DNA of 64,000 nucleotides from Zizania palustris (taxonomy: Eukaryota; Streptophyta; Magnoliopsida; Poales; Poaceae): assembly GCA_019279435.1 (NCBI GenBank), contig JAAALK010000080.1, forward strand, positions 93,083,108 through 93,147,107. The letters run 5' to 3'. The notes under the pieces were generated by a model, which worked only from the letters and a program-made list of their open reading frames with translations, had not been told where the DNA came from and ran no database searches. Shown here piece by piece: positions 32,301-40,559 of this stretch (within the stretch, counting starts at the first letter, position 1; each line of letters begins with the position of its first letter). The translations under genes were made by a program, and so were the position numbers.

Positions 32301-34709
32301 GCTGGAAAGTTGTTAGGATACTTAGTTTCAAGCAGGGGAATTGAAGCTAGCCCTACTCAAATAACTGCGCTGCAGAAGATGGCTCCTCCGGAGAATTTAA
32401 AGCAAGTGCAAAAGCTGACTGGACGTCTAGCCGCACTTAGCAGGTTTTTATCAAGATCCGCGGAGAGGAGCTTGCCAATCTTTAAAGCTTTGAAAGGGTC
32501 CGAAGATTTTGCATGGACACCGGAGTGTCAGAAAAGCTTCGAAGATATTAAAGATTATCTCAGCAATCTTGCTACACTTACGGTGCCTATTGCGGACGAA
32601 ACCCTACTTCTGTATCTTGCAGCCACAGGCTCAGCAGTCAGCGCAGTCCTTGTCAGAGAAGCTGATATCAATGGGAAGTTGGTCCAAAATCCTGTCTATT
32701 TTGTATCCGAAGCATTGTCAGGAGCGAAGACAAGATACTCCGAACTTGAGAAGTTCGTTTATGCTCTGATAATGGCTTCGAGGAAGCTAAGACATTATTT
32801 TTTGGCTCACAATGTAATTGTACCAACTTCGTATCCTTTAGGAGATATGCTCCGAAGCAAAGATTCCACTGGAAGAATTGGAAAGTGGGCAGTAGAACTA
32901 GCACCCTTCGACATATCTTTCCTGGCAAGGACAGCTATCAAATCTCAAGTCCTAGCAGACTTCGTAGCAGAGTGGACTCCACCTGCGAAGTTGACTCCGG
33001 AGAAATCAGATGACGGAGTCTGGACTGTTTACTCCGATGGGGCTTTCCAAGCATCCGGAGCAGGCATTGGGGCAGTATTAATTTCTCCGTCAGGTCAAAG
33101 AGCAATGTACTCCGCAAGACTCAACTTTAAGTCTACCAATAATGTAGCGGAGTACGAAGGAATTTTATTGGGACTCCGGAAAGCACGTGCTCTAGGGGCT
33201 ACAAGGATAATTATAAAAACAGATTCTCAGATAGTAGCAGGGCACGTAGACAAAAGTTTTCAAGTCCGACATCCACAGCTTGCAAAGTACTTAGAAGAAA
33301 TTCGCAAGATCGAAGCACATTTCAAGGGTATTTCCATCCGGAGTATACCAAGAGCTGAAAACGTGCAAGCGGACATTTTAGCGAAGGCTGCTGCCGGAGC
33401 TGTGGATGTGCCTGACGAAGCTTTCTATGAGGAGCTCAATATACCTTCGGTGCCACAAGTTGCTTCTGCAGAGATTCTCTGCATTCCTAGTGCAGATTGG
33501 AAGGATTCAATCATAGAACTCTTGCAAGGAGGAACAGATTTGCCCGAAGAGCCCCAATTGTCAAGATTAAAACTCAGAGCAAGAAACTATCAGTTAATCA
33601 ACGGTATATTATACAAGGCCGGAGTATGTTCCCCTCTACTCCGATGTATATCTCAAGCCGAAGGCCAAGAAATTCTTCGAGAAATTCACGAAGGCCTTTG
33701 TGGAAGCCATTTAGCCCCTAGAGCTCTGGCAGGAAAAACACTTCGCCAGGGGCTTTATTGGCCCACAATAACAGCTGATGCGGAGAGCTTAGTCCGCACT
33801 TGCCAAGGATGCCAGTGGATGGGTCGACGGAGTCATCGCCCACCAACAGCCCTTCAAATCATTGCTCCAGTATGGCCTATGGCCAGATGGGGTATGGATC
33901 TAATTGGTCCCTTTCCGTTAGCAAAGGGAAATCTAAAGTTCGCAGTGGTAGCTATCGAATATTTTTCTAAGTGGGTGGAAGCAGAACCCTTAACAGCTAT
34001 CACTTCGAATAATGTACAGAAATTCTTCTGGAAAAACATTATTTGTCGGTTCGGAGTGCCTAGATATCTCACAGTTGATAATGGAACACAGTTCGACGCA
34101 GAACCCTTCAGGAAGTTTTGCGAAGACCTAGGTATTCAACTATGTTTTGCTGCAGTGAGACATCCTCAGTCAAATGGAGCCGTTGAGCGAGCCAATGGAA
34201 ATATTTTATCAGGGCTAAATCGAAGAATAGTAGGGCTATCAAAGGGACTGTGGACCAAAGAACTTCCGAAGATTTTGTGGTCCATTCGGACTACACAAAC
34301 AAGGTCCACAGGTTTTACTCCGTTCAGACTACTATTCGGAGATGAAGCTATGACTCCAACGGAGCTCAAAGGAGGATCACTTCGCAGCACCGAACCAGAC
34401 ATCGAAGAAGAAAGACAAGCTTCGTTAGATTTGTCAGAAGAGACAAGGCTTCGAGCTGTAGCTAATTTATCAAAGTATCATCAGCAGACGAAGACTTGGT
34501 ATGACCCGAAGGTTAAGCTCAGCGAGTTAAGACCGGGTCATCTTGTTCTACGAAGCATTATAGCACCAGGGAAGTTAGGCAATAAATGGGAAGGTCCATA
34601 TCTAATCGTCCGCTCGGGGCGCCCTGGTTCATTTAAATTAGCTAATTTAGAAGGTGAAGAATTAGCACACACTTGGCATGCGGAGCACCTAAAGCGATAC
34701 TTCGCATAA
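29313..34709 (+). CDS. gag-pol: Element D Gag-Pol polyprotein (1798 aa), intact
   Basis: This single frame starts at the ATG 50 bp after the PBS (MPPKRSAPRNPTRRSS). The retrotransposon Gag domain is at about residues 195-280 (CFPLALEGVALRWFWSLKPG), with a Cys-His motif CCIHGENRSHATDTC at 412-426. Protease has LIDGGSSADIIF, with DGG at 575 in place of the usual DSG/DTG. RT covers about 850-1030 with YMDD at 954-957. RNase H follows, then a second, archaeal-type RNase H (YSDGA, Asp 1242; EYEGILLG; TDSQIV). Integrase has a zinc region from His 1459 (HEGLCGSH, CQGCQW) and a catalytic triad Asp1529, Asp1589, Glu1625 with exact D-35-E spacing. It ends HLKRYFA. The whole set acts in cytoplasmic particles and then in the nucleus. 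No break is visible. Confidence 0.97.
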   Translation: MPPKRSAPRNPTRRSSRISGEIPFDTVEVGGSSTIPPPQTPQGAFIPRGYETSPPTPSTLRPPGATLPPSIPIGTDHTSSQDPEGPSGGDEDSLGDMATQMANLQAEVARWRQEAANRLRPQATPAIPEVHEDDDLDYPEAPENASYDNESPLHPELQKVRFDPRFKASKLSKYAGDEDPSEFARSYALAIEASGGDRETMAKCFPLALEGVALRWFWSLKPGSITTWLQLKKKFISNFQGTFVPPMSTGSLFQVKQLPGETLRQYFKRFAHTKSQIRGLSTSSVVDAAREGVSHKGLLDKLHRKSITTVSQLMSYFEEYSKSEEGWLRRTTATSTVLTEVKAEVKTSAPPQEPVPEVQQDRRRGQKHPRSEVLNIAPPQKFAPRAPQSAGNKSSGWRPPGKTAGKGQTLFCCIHGENRSHATDTCKAILTLRGEYLERTSGRGSTDRSPAAAVRSEPVQAVARIENFDAARHPPVANVMPPPKQEEGQDRGKRVVLPISGGGTLGSMSKRQRREYVREVGHIGTSSSAAAMPEWSHVPISFSAEDAAGIKFPHADPLVITADIAGTEVRRVLIDGGSSADIIFVQAFDQLCISRKHLLPAARPLQGFAGPPLDALGQIGLEVTFGEGLLARTEEVIFDVVDAPYAYNVIFGRGMLNQFGAVAHHNYLCMKMPTQSGVLTVFGDQAIARRAEYGHGPPLDPRQVNSVQENGEIFSASSEASKKSFPRPSPEGEIATKVIVKDGKEYTFQFGKDLPPEVATSLEKVVGENLDVFAWSDEDITGVDRDIIEHSLLVNPKARPVRQGLRKMSAERAALAKDEVEKLLKAGIIREVAHTEWLANPVFVRKKSSGKWRMCIDFTSLNKACPRDPYPMPRIDQLVDSTAGSELLSFLDAYSGYHQIWLKREDEIKTSFVTPSGVFCYVRMPFGLRNAGATFSRLVAKALGHQLGRNVEAYMDDIVIKSALKHQHSLDLAETFNSLRACGIRLNPEKCIFGAKAGKLLGYLVSSRGIEASPTQITALQKMAPPENLKQVQKLTGRLAALSRFLSRSAERSLPIFKALKGSEDFAWTPECQKSFEDIKDYLSNLATLTVPIADETLLLYLAATGSAVSAVLVREADINGKLVQNPVYFVSEALSGAKTRYSELEKFVYALIMASRKLRHYFLAHNVIVPTSYPLGDMLRSKDSTGRIGKWAVELAPFDISFLARTAIKSQVLADFVAEWTPPAKLTPEKSDDGVWTVYSDGAFQASGAGIGAVLISPSGQRAMYSARLNFKSTNNVAEYEGILLGLRKARALGATRIIIKTDSQIVAGHVDKSFQVRHPQLAKYLEEIRKIEAHFKGISIRSIPRAENVQADILAKAAAGAVDVPDEAFYEELNIPSVPQVASAEILCIPSADWKDSIIELLQGGTDLPEEPQLSRLKLRARNYQLINGILYKAGVCSPLLRCISQAEGQEILREIHEGLCGSHLAPRALAGKTLRQGLYWPTITADAESLVRTCQGCQWMGRRSHRPPTALQIIAPVWPMARWGMDLIGPFPLAKGNLKFAVVAIEYFSKWVEAEPLTAITSNNVQKFFWKNIICRFGVPRYLTVDNGTQFDAEPFRKFCEDLGIQLCFAAVRHPQSNGAVERANGNILSGLNRRIVGLSKGLWTKELPKILWSIRTTQTRSTGFTPFRLLFGDEAMTPTELKGGSLRSTEPDIEEERQASLDLSEETRLRAVANLSKYHQQTKTWYDPKVKLSELRPGHLVLRSIIAPGKLGNKWEGPYLIVRSGRPGSFKLANLEGEELAHTWHAEHLKRYFA

Positions 34710-35100
34710 GGGCTCCTTGTAATTCGCTTGTAATCACCTCTAAATTAATAAAGCGTACATCCTGTAGCGTGCCTTCCCCTTGACGCTCCTAGTCTCCCAA
34801 GCGGACGCGCTGGGACAGAAGTCGTTGAGAGGGAAGTGTATTAAGCAGGGTTGTATTTCCGGACTTCGTACCCATAAAGTCGAAGCCTCCGGTGTGGGGG
34901 CTGACATAATCCGGAGCCCAGGCCATCGGCTTGTAGGCATCCGTAAAAGAGCCCAAAACCACACTCTACGGAGTCCAAGCTTCGGCTGGTAGACTTCCGT
35001 AAAAAGAGCCGAAGGTGGCCAAAATCTGCGGAGTCCAAGCTGCAGCTTGTCAGACTTCCGTAAAAAGAGCCGTAGGTGGCCAAATTCTGCGAAGTCCAAG
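34710..35100 (+). other. Region between gag-pol and the minisatellite in D
   Basis: It is untranslated, with diverged edges of the 60-bp repeat from about 34920. Converging sense and antisense transcripts must end in or near here. AATAAAG at 34747 may help end the sense message; this is inference. Confidence 0.5.
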
Positions 35101-35400
35101 CTCCGGCTGGTAGACTTCTGCAAAAAAGAGCCCAAGTGGCCAAATTCTGCGAAGTCCAAGCTCCGGCTGGTAGACTTCTGCAAAAAAGAGCCCAAGTGGC
35201 CAAATTCTGCGAAGTCCAAGCTCCGGCTGGTAGACTTCTGCAAAAAAGAGCCCAAGTGGCCAAATTCTGCGAAGTCCAAGCTCCGGCTGGTAGACTTCTG
35301 CAAAAAAGAGCCCAAGTGGCCAAATTCTGCGAAGTCCAAGCTCCGGCTGGTAGACTTCTGCAAAAAAGAGCCCAAGCGGCCAAATTCTGCGAAGTCCAAG
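35101..35400. repeat. Perfect 60-bp minisatellite of element D
   Basis: Five consecutive 60-bp units (start CTCCGGCTGGTAGACTTC, end GCGAAGTCCAAG) are identical except one base in the fifth. Diverged units flank them (about 34920-35100 and 35401-35500). As 60 is a multiple of three and the unit lacks stops in some frames, long false open frames appear on both strands. Element E has a decayed equivalent. Confidence 0.95.
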
Positions 35401-35500
35401 CTCCGGCTGGTAGACTTCTGCAAAAATAGTCGAAGGTGGCTACAATTTCTGCGAAATCCAAGCTCCGGCTGGTAGATTTCCGCAAAAACAGCCGAAGGTG

Positions 35501-35875
35501 GCTAAAGCAAAACAGCATTTCAGCCATGAGCTCCGAATGTCTGTTCATATAAGTCCAAAGCGACAAAAATTTTTTAAGACATTAAAGTGTCCTGGAAGTT
35601 ATCTCAATTGATCTCTTTCATGAAATAAGCAAAGGTACCAAGTTACCATTCTTCTGACTACAGATAGTCGAAGACATTTCATAAGATTTCAAAAGATCTT
35701 TAAATGACAGAGGGGCTCCGAACCTCCAAAAAAATTGTACTCCGAAGTTTTTTCTTTGCGCATAACCATCTTCGAATACAGTTCGAAGTTGCTTATACCC
35801 AAAGAGGGGCTAGTAAATATGGAGACAATTTTAAATCGGCATTCATTATCAAAACAAATGTATTTACAAATTACA
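35501..35875. other. Spacer before the antisense gene 3' end in D
   Basis: This is the 3' flank of the antisense gene. No gene or clear signal was seen apart from a short block (about 35700-35850) conserved in E (GAGGGGCTCCGAACCTCC and CCCAAAGAGGGGCT). Confidence 0.5.
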
Positions 35876-36355
35876 TCATGAAAAATTGGTATCTATACCA
35901 AGAAGGAATCGGAGACCTCTTCGGTCCCGAGAGCTAGGGGTGGAACGACTAGTTCCAACATCGGAAGTTCTAAGAACTTTACGTTTAACTCTCTTCCTCC
36001 CCTTCGAAGCTCTAAAATCCTTCTGCTCTTGTTGAAGTTCGGCCCAAGTTCGAAGCCGCTCGGGGCTTCTCTCCCAGCTTCTAAGATCTTCAGATCTTTT
36101 ATTTTGGGCTTCACCTTCGTCTTCGGACCAATTAGTGTCTTCAGAAGACGAGGTGTTTGCGTCGCTCTCTTTATCTTCCTCTTTAATATAAGACAATATG
36201 TCTTTGATTACTTCGGGCGCAATAACGCCGGAGTCATCTCGAGGGATAAGAAATCGAGGACGCTTATAACTCTTTAGAAGTTCGAAGGTGTTCCACAGTG
36301 AGCGAAGTTCGCTGTTAAGTTCTAACACTTCGATATCTTCCATAAGAGGCAAAGC
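35876..36355 (-). CDS. Antisense gene of D, exon 5
   Basis: The acceptor TTTTTAG is in phase 0. The exon encodes DIEVLELNSELRSLWNTFEL, an acidic Ser/Glu region and a basic tail (GRKRVKRKV), ending RFLLGIDTNFS. The end parallels the FFLGLYTDYT end in B. Confidence 0.78.
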   Translation of the reverse strand, partial: ALPLMEDIEVLELNSELRSLWNTFELLKSYKRPRFLIPRDDSGVIAPEVIKDILSYIKEEDKESDANTSSSEDTNWSEDEGEAQNKRSEDLRSWERSPERLRTWAELQQEQKDFRASKGRKRVKRKVLRTSDVGTSRSTPSSRDRRGLRFLLGIDTNFS

Positions 36356-39300
36356 CTAAAAATATGACAAACAAGATTTTCATTGATAAATATTTACAAG
36401 CATCAGCTTTACATAATCAAAAAAATCCTAAAATATCCTAAACCTGCGGGTTCGGAGGAGGCTGACTGCTTGAAGCTTGGCTCCGAACTTGCTTTTGGCG
36501 TTGGCCTTCGTCAATCCAAGCCTTGATCGCAGATCGACCTTCGGCTCTCCATGAAGTCTGGAAGGCTCGCCAAGCAACAGCTACACCTTCGGAAGGTTTT
36601 AAAAGTCGGTCGTCGTCGAAGATGATGGAGCCCTGTGCGCTCGGAGTGATTGATCGGCCCAAATCCTCGTAGTAGCGAAGTATTCCAAGGGCAGACACTT
36701 GTCCGGAGAGTTCTCCATAACGTATGCCTGCCGTCTTCATTTGCTTCGCTGCTCCTTGGATCCTCTTTAGCCGGCGCAGCAGAGTTACATTGTCATCCGA
36801 AGGTAGTGATCCAGTAGTACCGAAGTACTCCAAGACACCTAACATTTGTTCAATGACCTCCGAAGCCACCTTCTCCGACTTAACCTTTTCTTCAATAAGC
36901 ATATCCTTGGCCGAAGTTGTTTCAGCTAAAACTCCGGAGATTCGAGCGTTCTCCGTAGTCAAAGCATTCTTTTGAGTTCGGAGTTGGCCAGCCTCTTCTT
37001 GTAGCCTTACAAGTGCGGAGTCCTTCGCAGCATCCTCCGTCCGCAGTCTTTCAATCTCCGCTCGAAGCACAACTCTTTCTGCTTCGAGCTCTTTCCTTGC
37101 AGCTTCCAAACTTTGCCTAGCCCTTCGCTCTGCTATTATCACATTGTCCATTTGAGATACTCGACCTTCGGAGAAGTTAAGATTTCTTTGAAGAGTTTCG
37201 TTCTCTTCTCGAAGTTGAGCAATTTCGTTTTCATTGACAAAGCTGCAGCGCGGGCTAAGACTGCTTGCTAAGAAAAAGAAAAACGAGAATAAGAAATTAT
37301 TCATATATAATTCGTTATTTGGTTCGAAGATGCTTTATACCTGATAAGCTGCTCTTTCCACAGCAAGGTTAAGCTCCGAACCCTTCACTCTGCTTAAACG
37401 GGCTACCAGTTCTGTTTCCCCGACTTGGCGACTGGCTTCACCCAAAGGTTTAACCAAAGTCCCAAGTCCGGTTTTCTCCTCCAAAAAAGGAGTTATGAGA
37501 GGAAGCAGTTTCGAAGCTTTCTGGTCAGCCCTGCTTAGCGAAGGTTCGGAGGTTTCTTCCGAGGCCCTTGGAACTTCAGAAGATGGCCCCCCCTCAGTCG
37601 ATTCACTTTTGTCCGTTGACTCAGATGAAGTCGATCCTTGAGCTGGGAGGGGCTCGATGTGTCTTTTTCCTCTTCCAGGCCCCGGTAGAGCAACTCCCGG
37701 TTGCGGCCCCGAAGTTGTCGAAGGTCTTAGAGTTGTATCTTCGAGGGATACTTCGACAACAGGAGGCTCTGAAAAACCAAAATATTACACATTGTATAAT
37801 TTTGCAAAAATTGATAAGAATTAAGCAAAGTTTACCTTCGATATTCTCTGGAATATCGAGCACCGGGCTGATCGGAGGATCATAAGTGTAGTCCTCATCC
37901 GAATCAGCCGTTAAATCTTGGGCTACAGGAGCATCGTCCTGAAGAACCCTCGTTACTTCCTCGAGAATCGAAGCCATAGTGACTTCGACTCCCTCTTCAT
38001 CCACTGGAACTCGGCCTGAGTTGTGTCTTCCTGAACTACCGAAGTCATTGGTTGATCAACATTGTCTCCAGACTCCGGTATGTTCGCAGGCACTTCGGCC
38101 TCATTCACACCCATAGGGGCTTCGATTTGTTCTCCCTGGGTATCCGGAGCTCTTACTTTTTCGATGTTGGTTTGAGGCTCCGGAATACCTGCAGTGTCTT
38201 CAATGAGAATACTTCGTTGAGCTGCATCTTCGTCAATTAATCTTACTAGTAAAATACCTTCGTCTTCTTTAGAGCTAGAAGCCGAAGCTCTTGAGCTCGA
38301 AGGTGCGAGGTTTTTCGGCTTCCGAGCCACCTTCTTCGTCGGAGTCCTTGCGGAGTTGGATGCTCCAGCTTCGGCTACTCTTTTCTTGGGTCCTTTCTCT
38401 TGAGGCACCCAGTCCATCAGAGGGGGCGGAGTTAACTCCAACATTCCCCATACTCTGTTAGATCGCTCCCAACTTCCGACTAATTTGATTCGCCATTCCT
38501 TTTCTGACGGAGTTGGAGCACCCAAGATCTTCTCCGAAGCCCTTATAATTTGCTCTGAAGTAATAGGGGCTGAAGAAGCTAAAAAATAACTCAAGATTAA
38601 TCTTTCTTCGAAGTAAATATGTATTATGCATGTTGGTTTCGAAGTTACCTGCAGGGCTCGAAGTATAGTTTATCTTGCGAAGACCGCCTTCGGAGTCATC
38701 TTCGAAGATGATAGGCCAGTTGGCCATCAGTGGAGGAATTTGAAGACCGATGTATTCTTCGGCCAAATCTCGCATACTGAGCCTCCGACTAATTTTTTCA
38801 AGCAGGTTCAGGCGGGCTTCGAGCTGACCTTCGTCGGGTTGCACTAGAGCTTCCTTCCGGAATCTGATTTCTTTGAGAGGTCCAGCTAAAGGACTGTTAA
38901 CTCCGACTTCGGCGTAAAACCACCGCAGCACCCAATCAGTATACCATCTAGCGTTGATGGCTTTAGCAGGGAATTGCAGTGCATATTCATCACGAAGCCT
39001 AAAATTGATGCTTCCGAAGGCAACCAATACTTTTTCACCTCCGGAGCCTACGGAAGTCTTCGGCTGACAAGTTGCTCTATGCAGTGCTGCGAAGACTTCA
39101 GCCCTCCCCTCACAACCTTCGGCTCTCAGAGCCCATTCGAAGATAGCTAATCTAGCTACAGCATTCGGAGACAGCTGGGGGAGGGTTACATGAAACAAGT
39201 CAAGGACTTCAGCCAAGAAATCTACAGCAGGGAGGCCCAAGCCTGCTTCGAAAAAAGCTTCGAACACTACTACTTCTCCGGGTCTTGGTGATGGGATTGC

Positions 39301-39594
39301 TTCTTTGCCTGGTTTTCGAACCATTACCCCATTGCTAATCTTACCCCCTGCTGTGATTGCCAAGGACTCTCTTTTGCAGGTCGAAGGTCCCAATTCAAAG
39401 GACTGATCCAAATATTTGGTCGATGGAGGGCACAGACCTTGGTCATCGGGGATTTGGGGATTTCTCCCTCCTGCCGCCATGGACATTGCCGCCTGCATCG
39501 AGGGTGCCGCCGCCAATGTTGCCGCCGCTGCTGCTGCGGCTGCCTGCTGCCGAGCCAAGGTCGAAGGTGGCGCAGATCCTTTGGTCTTCACCAT
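35876..39594 (-). CDS. Antisense five-exon gene of element D (Transposase_28-like plus coiled coil)
   Basis: The gene is transcribed against gag-pol. Exons: 39594-38649, 38578-37836, 37768-37341, 37267-36444, 36355-35876. The four introns are 70, 67, 73 and 88 bp, all GT-AG, in phases 1, 1, 0 and 0, at the places seen in E and B. Domains: an Ala-rich start, the Transposase_28-like block in exon 1, a conserved PTPSEKEWRIKLVGSW block and a Lys-rich acidic stretch in exon 2, a long coiled coil in exon 4 and a basic tail in exon 5. A TATAAATA lies 127 bp before the ATG. Two apparent one-base frame breaks (near 38010 and 37235) mean the product is uncertain. The function is unknown; candidates are a DNA- or chromatin-binding accessory protein. 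Confidence 0.75.
36444..37267 (-). CDS. Antisense gene of D, exon 4 (coiled coil)
   Basis: After CTTAG the phase-0 frame runs about ten codons and then shifts by one base near 37235 into the long coil (NEIAQLREENETLQRNLNFS, ERRARQSLEAARKELEAER and more). A conserved block (LGVLEYFGTTGSLPS, RLKRIQGAAKQMKTAGIRYG) and a Gln/Pro-rich end follow. The donor CAG/GTTTAG overlaps an in-frame TAG. Confidence 0.78.
37341..37768 (-). CDS. Antisense gene of D, exon 3
   Basis: The acceptor TTTTTCAG gives a phase-1 join reading EPPVVEVSLED. The rest is Pro/Ser/Glu-rich, ending in a helix (KGSELNLAVERAAYQ) that is nearly the same in E. The donor CAG/GTATAA is in phase 0. Confidence 0.78.
37836..38578 (-). 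CDS. Antisense gene of D, exon 2
   Basis: The acceptor TTTTTTAG joins exon 1 in frame. The conserved SEQIIRASEKILGAPTP block leads into a basic region (GPKKRVAEAG, TKKVARKPK) and an acidic one. The upstream frame would end at a TAA near 37953. The conserved acidic end (DSDEDYTYDPPISP) is in the -1 frame. The donor after GAAG is in phase 1. Confidence 0.75.
38649..39594 (-). CDS. Antisense gene of D, exon 1
   Basis: It starts MVKTKGSAPPSTLARQQ with an Ala-rich run. The conserved block reads EVVVFEAFFEAGLGLPAV, LPQLSPNAVARLAIFEWALR and INARWYTDWVLRWFYAEVG. This matches the plant 'putative gypsy type transposon' family as I remember it. The CAG/GTAACT donor is in phase 1. Confidence 0.85.
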
Positions 39595-39720
39595 CGCGAT
39601 TGCCGGATCAACTTGAGAGAATGGGAACTAGGGCTCAAGAACTCAAGAACTCAAGAACTCAAAAGGCTTTTGACTGGGAGCGAGCTGTGAAAAGGTAATC
39701 GAGTAAGTTCCAGAGTTCTT

Positions 39721-39728
39721 TATTTATA
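39721..39728 (-). promoter_or_regulatory. TATA box of the antisense gene in D
   Basis: The minus strand reads TATAAATA 127 bp upstream of the antisense ATG and outside the LTR. It matches the position and sequence of the boxes in B and E. Confidence 0.65.
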
Positions 39729-40047
39729 GCCTAAAACTTTCCGTTTGTTACCGTTTGGGCTCTGCCCTTTCGCATTCCCGCCTGTTATTTTCCTCCGAAA
39801 ATAACGCCTCGTATAACTCCGTTAGAAACAGAAACTAACGGCTATATTTTCTAAGTCTAAAAAGACTTTCGAACTTCCTGAGTCAGTTTTAAGATAGTTC
39901 GAAAAGTAATTACCTTATGACTGATTCGAAGTTCGTATCTTCATGTATTTCGGAGATAAAATAAAAATCAATAACCCCTATGATTGGTTATCTTTTCTTT
40001 CCGTATACTGCTCTCCTAACGTTACAGGTCGAACGGAGAAGCGTATT

Positions 40048-40058
40048 CGAGGGGCTAC
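40048..40058 (+). other. PPT of element D
   Basis: CGAGGGGCTAC directly before the 3' LTR; identical in B and E. Confidence 0.9.
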
Positions 40059-40554
40059 TGTTGGGGGAAAATATCCCATCTTCGGGGTTACTGCTAAAGC
40101 AACATGAAGACAGCCAACCAGTTCGAAGATAGTCCGAAGGTCATCTTCGAAGGTGGCTTGGAACTTCGTTCGGAGTCCGAAGACTGGCATTGGTTCGAAG
40201 TATGTCTTCGAACCAAAGCCTTCCAGGATCTTTTCTGCCAGCTAAGATGGAAGACTTATCTTCTATCCTATTAGATTAGTCTTTTACCATTTTAGCCCTA
40301 TTAAGGAAACCAAATAGTTTCCTTAATGTCGGTTGTAATAGAGGGGTAAATAGGTCTTTTCCTTAATGTTTGGGCCTATAAATACCCCCCATTTCACCCT
40401 GTAATAGGGACCGATTACAAGTGAATCAATACACACTTTCGAATTATTCTAAGCTATTATCCTTTCGGAGGCTTGGAATAGTTTGCTTCACAAACACTTC
40501 GTTTGTTAGTTTCTTTTCTACAGAAACCTGTTAGCGTAATCTTTTACGCCAACA
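40059..40554 (+). repeat. 3' LTR of element D (496 bp)
   Basis: It pairs with 28755-29250. The TATA box is at 40377-40384. Confidence 0.95.
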
Positions 40555-40559
40555 CATGC
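40555..40559. other. Right TSD of element D (CATGC)
   Basis: Perfect match to 28750-28754. Confidence 0.95.

Larger units (their letters stand above)
28755..40554 (+). mobile_element. Element D: young Tat-type Ty3/gypsy element with antisense gene (11.8 kb)
   Basis: Two 496-bp LTRs with one difference by eye, a perfect TSD, PBS, unbroken gag-pol and PPT make this the most intact element here. Between pol and the PPT lies a 60-bp minisatellite and then a five-exon gene on the minus strand. RT with two RNase H domains and the PBS type place it in the Tat lineage, where extra genes between pol and the 3' LTR are known. All cis signals and the complete polyprotein suggest recent, perhaps present, activity. 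Confidence 0.95.

Noticed and set aside
34740..35566. Long open frames on both strands over the 60-bp repeats of D
   Set aside because: The unit is 60 bp, a multiple of three, and happens to lack stops. The predicted proteins are exact 20-residue repeats with no known domain.
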